NCBI GenBank assembly: GCA_937902945.1
Contig: CALEMD010000319.1
Coordinates: 1-14,190 of the forward strand
Reading direction: 5' to 3'
DNA: 14,190 nt
From: an uncultured Erysipelotrichaceae bacterium
Lineage (GTDB): Bacteria > Bacillota_I > Bacilli_A > Erysipelotrichales > Erysipelotrichaceae
Below the pieces are notes generated by a model. It worked only from the letters and a program-made list of their open reading frames with translations. It was not told where the DNA came from and made no database searches. The position numbers and the translations under genes were made by a program. Within the stretch, counting starts at the first letter, position 1. Each line of letters begins with the position of its first letter. Below, piece after piece: positions 12,200 through 14,190 of the stretch.

Positions 12200-14047
12200 A
12201 TGAGTTTCATGTTTAAGCCACTTGCCTATGATGATCCAAATGCATTCAACACAATCAAATTGAATCCTGAACTTGAGAAGCAATTCTGCAGAAACAGCAA
12301 GGATACTGCTGAAGCAATTATTTCCGACATGCTTGCGAACAATAAACATGCGCTGGCACTGGATGGATATATCAGTGCTGATTACAGCGGACTGATTGAA
12401 GCGTTGAAATTAGAAGCAGAAAAGAAGGATATAAAGTTTGTCTCTTTGGATATGAAAGAGATTTATAAATCACAGAAAGAAATCGATGAGCTGACTGCTG
12501 AAAGTCTGCCTTTAAACTATGAAGATGACCCAGTATTGCTGTTTGGAAAACTGTATAACGGAACAGTTGATGATCTGATTGCTGACAGTGCTGCTGGTAA
12601 AATAGAAGAAATGAAGAAGGGCGCAGATATAATCGCCGTCTATGGAGTTGGATCAGCATGCAGAAAGATCCGTTCCTGCTTTGATGCTGTTGGATTTGTG
12701 GATGTCACTCCGAAAGTCTGTGCAATCCGTGCCCGCGAAGCAAAATACGTAAACATCGGTGATGAATCACCGCGTCCATTTAAACTGCTGATGAGACGCA
12801 ATTACTATGTTGATTTCGAAGTTGCAGTTAAAGCAAGAAAAGAAATGATGCTGAATGGCGTCATCGATTATTACATGCTTGGTTCTGAAGAAGACAATAT
12901 TCAGATGCTTCCTAAGAAACTTGCAGATCACGTTATGTCAGAACTGGTTAAGTATCCATTCCGTGCAAAGCCTGTCTATATGGAGGGCATCTGGGGCGGA
13001 GAATTCATCAGAAAGATACGCAATATCCCAATGAATATTGCCAGCAATATTGCCTGGATATTCGAATTCATACCTATGGAAGTATCCATTGAAGTTATGA
13101 TAGACGGTGTTAAGGCAGATATTCCTTTCCAGGCGTTCCTTGCAAAGGAAGGCAAGTCTATGATGGGAGAGGCCTGCTATGATGAGTTTGATGGGTATTT
13201 CCCAGTCAGATTCAATTACGATGATACATGGCATTCCAATGGAAACATGTCTGTTCAGTGCCATCCGGATGAGGACTTTGTTATCAATAACTATAATGAG
13301 TTCGGACGTCAGGATGAAGCTTACTATGTGATTGCAACAGGACATGGCGCAAGAACCTATGCAGGTTTCAATGGTGATGGAAGAGAATTCCTGAAGCTTG
13401 CTGAAGCATCAGAGAAGGATCATGGCGATGTTGATTATCAGAAGTATGTCAACTCTGTTGTCAGCTACCCAGGACGTCAGGTCATGATTCCTGCTGGTAC
13501 AATCCACGCATCTGGAAGAAATCAGTTTATATTGGAGCTTGGATCACTGACGATCGGATCCTATACGTATAAAGTCTATGACTACAATCGTATTGATTCT
13601 GATGGAAAACCTAGACCTATTCACACAAAAAATGCCGAAAAGGTACTGCACTTTGAAAGAAATCAGGAATGGGTAGACAAGAACATAGCTATTGAACCGA
13701 TTCCATATAAGAAAGGCGAAGGCTATCAGGAATATATCGTCGGTCAGACAGATCTGATGTATTACGAGACGCATCGCATTGAAATGGATAAGGGTGCTTC
13801 GTATGAAGGAACAAATGACAATGGATTTACAGTAATCACTGTTGTGGATGGAGAAAAGGTACGCGTTTCCAGCAAATCACATCCAGAATACAACTATGAA
13901 CTGAACTACATTGAAATTGCTACAATACCGAATACCATCAAGGATTATGTCATTGAGAATATCGGCTATCAGCCATGTGTTGTACATAAGACAGTACTGC
14001 GTCAGGGATATACCAGATATAAAGATCAGAAGTATAAAAACAGATAG
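12200..14047 (+). CDS. Class I mannose-6-phosphate isomerase-type protein with N-terminal kinase-like domain
   Basis: The 615-residue protein is about twice the usual class I isomerase length. The C-terminal part (about 250-600) is a cupin-type isomerase: Gln353 and His355 in SVQCHPDEDF, Glu373 in GRQDEAYYV and His436 in IPAGTIHASG match the four zinc ligands, and YKVYDYNR (457-464) matches the family block. It would interconvert mannose-6-P and fructose-6-P in the cytoplasm. Residues about 48-215 resemble uridine kinase: ALALDGYISADYSGLIEAL aligns with the P-loop strand, and KFVSLDMKEIYKSQKEIDEL with the SLDxFYK block, then ADIIAVYG (142-149). The Walker A Gly-Lys is Asp-Tyr here, so kinase activity is unlikely. 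GAGGAGG lies 9 bases before the ATG. It follows the PTS gene and hairpin and precedes another gene by 12 bases, indicating one operon. Confidence 0.82.
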   Translation: MSFMFKPLAYDDPNAFNTIKLNPELEKQFCRNSKDTAEAIISDMLANNKHALALDGYISADYSGLIEALKLEAEKKDIKFVSLDMKEIYKSQKEIDELTAESLPLNYEDDPVLLFGKLYNGTVDDLIADSAAGKIEEMKKGADIIAVYGVGSACRKIRSCFDAVGFVDVTPKVCAIRAREAKYVNIGDESPRPFKLLMRRNYYVDFEVAVKARKEMMLNGVIDYYMLGSEEDNIQMLPKKLADHVMSELVKYPFRAKPVYMEGIWGGEFIRKIRNIPMNIASNIAWIFEFIPMEVSIEVMIDGVKADIPFQAFLAKEGKSMMGEACYDEFDGYFPVRFNYDDTWHSNGNMSVQCHPDEDFVINNYNEFGRQDEAYYVIATGHGARTYAGFNGDGREFLKLAEASEKDHGDVDYQKYVNSVVSYPGRQVMIPAGTIHASGRNQFILELGSLTIGSYTYKVYDYNRIDSDGKPRPIHTKNAEKVLHFERNQEWVDKNIAIEPIPYKKGEGYQEYIVGQTDLMYYETHRIEMDKGASYEGTNDNGFTVITVVDGEKVRVSSKSHPEYNYELNYIEIATIPNTIKDYVIENIGYQPCVVHKTVLRQGYTRYKDQKYKNR

Positions 14048-14059
14048 GGAGAGAAGAAT

Positions 14060-14190
14060 ATGTCAGAAGATTTTGTAAGAGAGCCAAAAGGAATTCAGTC
14101 GTTTTGGGATGATTGTCTGTTAAGCGGACAGGCTACACTGCCACGTCAGAAAAAGATTGTTGAGTGCACAGGCGTTTACAAGAACGAAGC
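14060..14190 (+). CDS. Unrecognised protein (3' partial)
   Basis: An ATG at 14060 lies 12 bases after the isomerase stop, preceded by GGGAGAGAAG. The frame stays open to the window edge (43 codons): MSEDFVREPKGIQSFWDD, then CLLSGQATLPRQKKIVECTG and VYKNEA. No signal peptide or membrane segment is seen. It is not recognised; a role in the same sugar pathway follows only from the operon position. Good ribosome binding site spacing and an in-phase operon layout make it a real gene. Confidence 0.7.
   Translation, partial: MSEDFVREPKGIQSFWDDCLLSGQATLPRQKKIVECTGVYKNE

Noticed and set aside
1..14190. CRISPR arrays, insertion sequences, integrase or attachment sites beside the tRNA
   Set aside because: No regularly spaced repeats, transposase or integrase frames, and no duplicated tRNA 3' end were seen.

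Overview
The window looks like a low- to mid-GC Firmicutes (Bacillota) chromosome. The signs are strong purine-rich ribosome binding sites, TATAAT-type promoters, an encoded tRNA CCA end, a cre-like site, Glc-type PTS components and an RpiR regulator. Protein style suggests a gut or oral Erysipelotrichia-like lineage, but that placement is an inference. No mobile element, CRISPR array, phage gene or rRNA was seen. No gene-free stretch exceeds 300 bases; the longest is about 204 bases (10543-10746) and is regulatory.

Layout. 1-614: 3' part of a NucA/EndA-like nuclease with a C-terminal Cys-rich tail. 671-1984 (minus): M18 aminopeptidase, divergent from an HD-domain hydrolase (2091-2840). 2982-3797 (minus): AraC-type regulator, divergent from a two-gene operon (3910-5468) of a type I dehydroquinase-like protein and an NAD-type SDR. 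5602-5677 (minus): tRNA-Val(GAC) with its own promoter and terminator. 5737-8198 (minus): a Cof-type HAD phosphatase and a GtrII-type membrane glycosyltransferase. 8341-9177: an RpiR regulator whose stop overlaps that of a GH39-like cytoplasmic glycosidase (9172-10542, minus). 10747-14190: a PTS EIIBC gene, a fused mannose-6-phosphate-isomerase-type protein and the start of an unrecognised gene.

The right half (8341 to the end) reads as one carbohydrate-use locus. The RpiR protein probably senses a sugar phosphate and binds the GH39/PTS divergent promoter, where ATCGTTT repeats and a cre site lie. The PTS would import and phosphorylate a sugar, the glycosidase would cleave a glycoside inside the cell, and the isomerase-type protein would move product towards fructose-6-phosphate. 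The PTS gene carries two lesions: ATA where a start codon is expected, and a one-base frame change at CTT TGA, the same heptamer core as the prfB +1 frameshift site. It is therefore either a decaying gene, a sequence error or a recoded gene.

The most unusual items are this doubly non-canonical PTS gene, the isomerase fused to what looks like a dead uridine-kinase-like domain, and the dehydroquinase-like protein that keeps the Schiff-base Lys/His but lacks the substrate-binding Glu/Arg positions.
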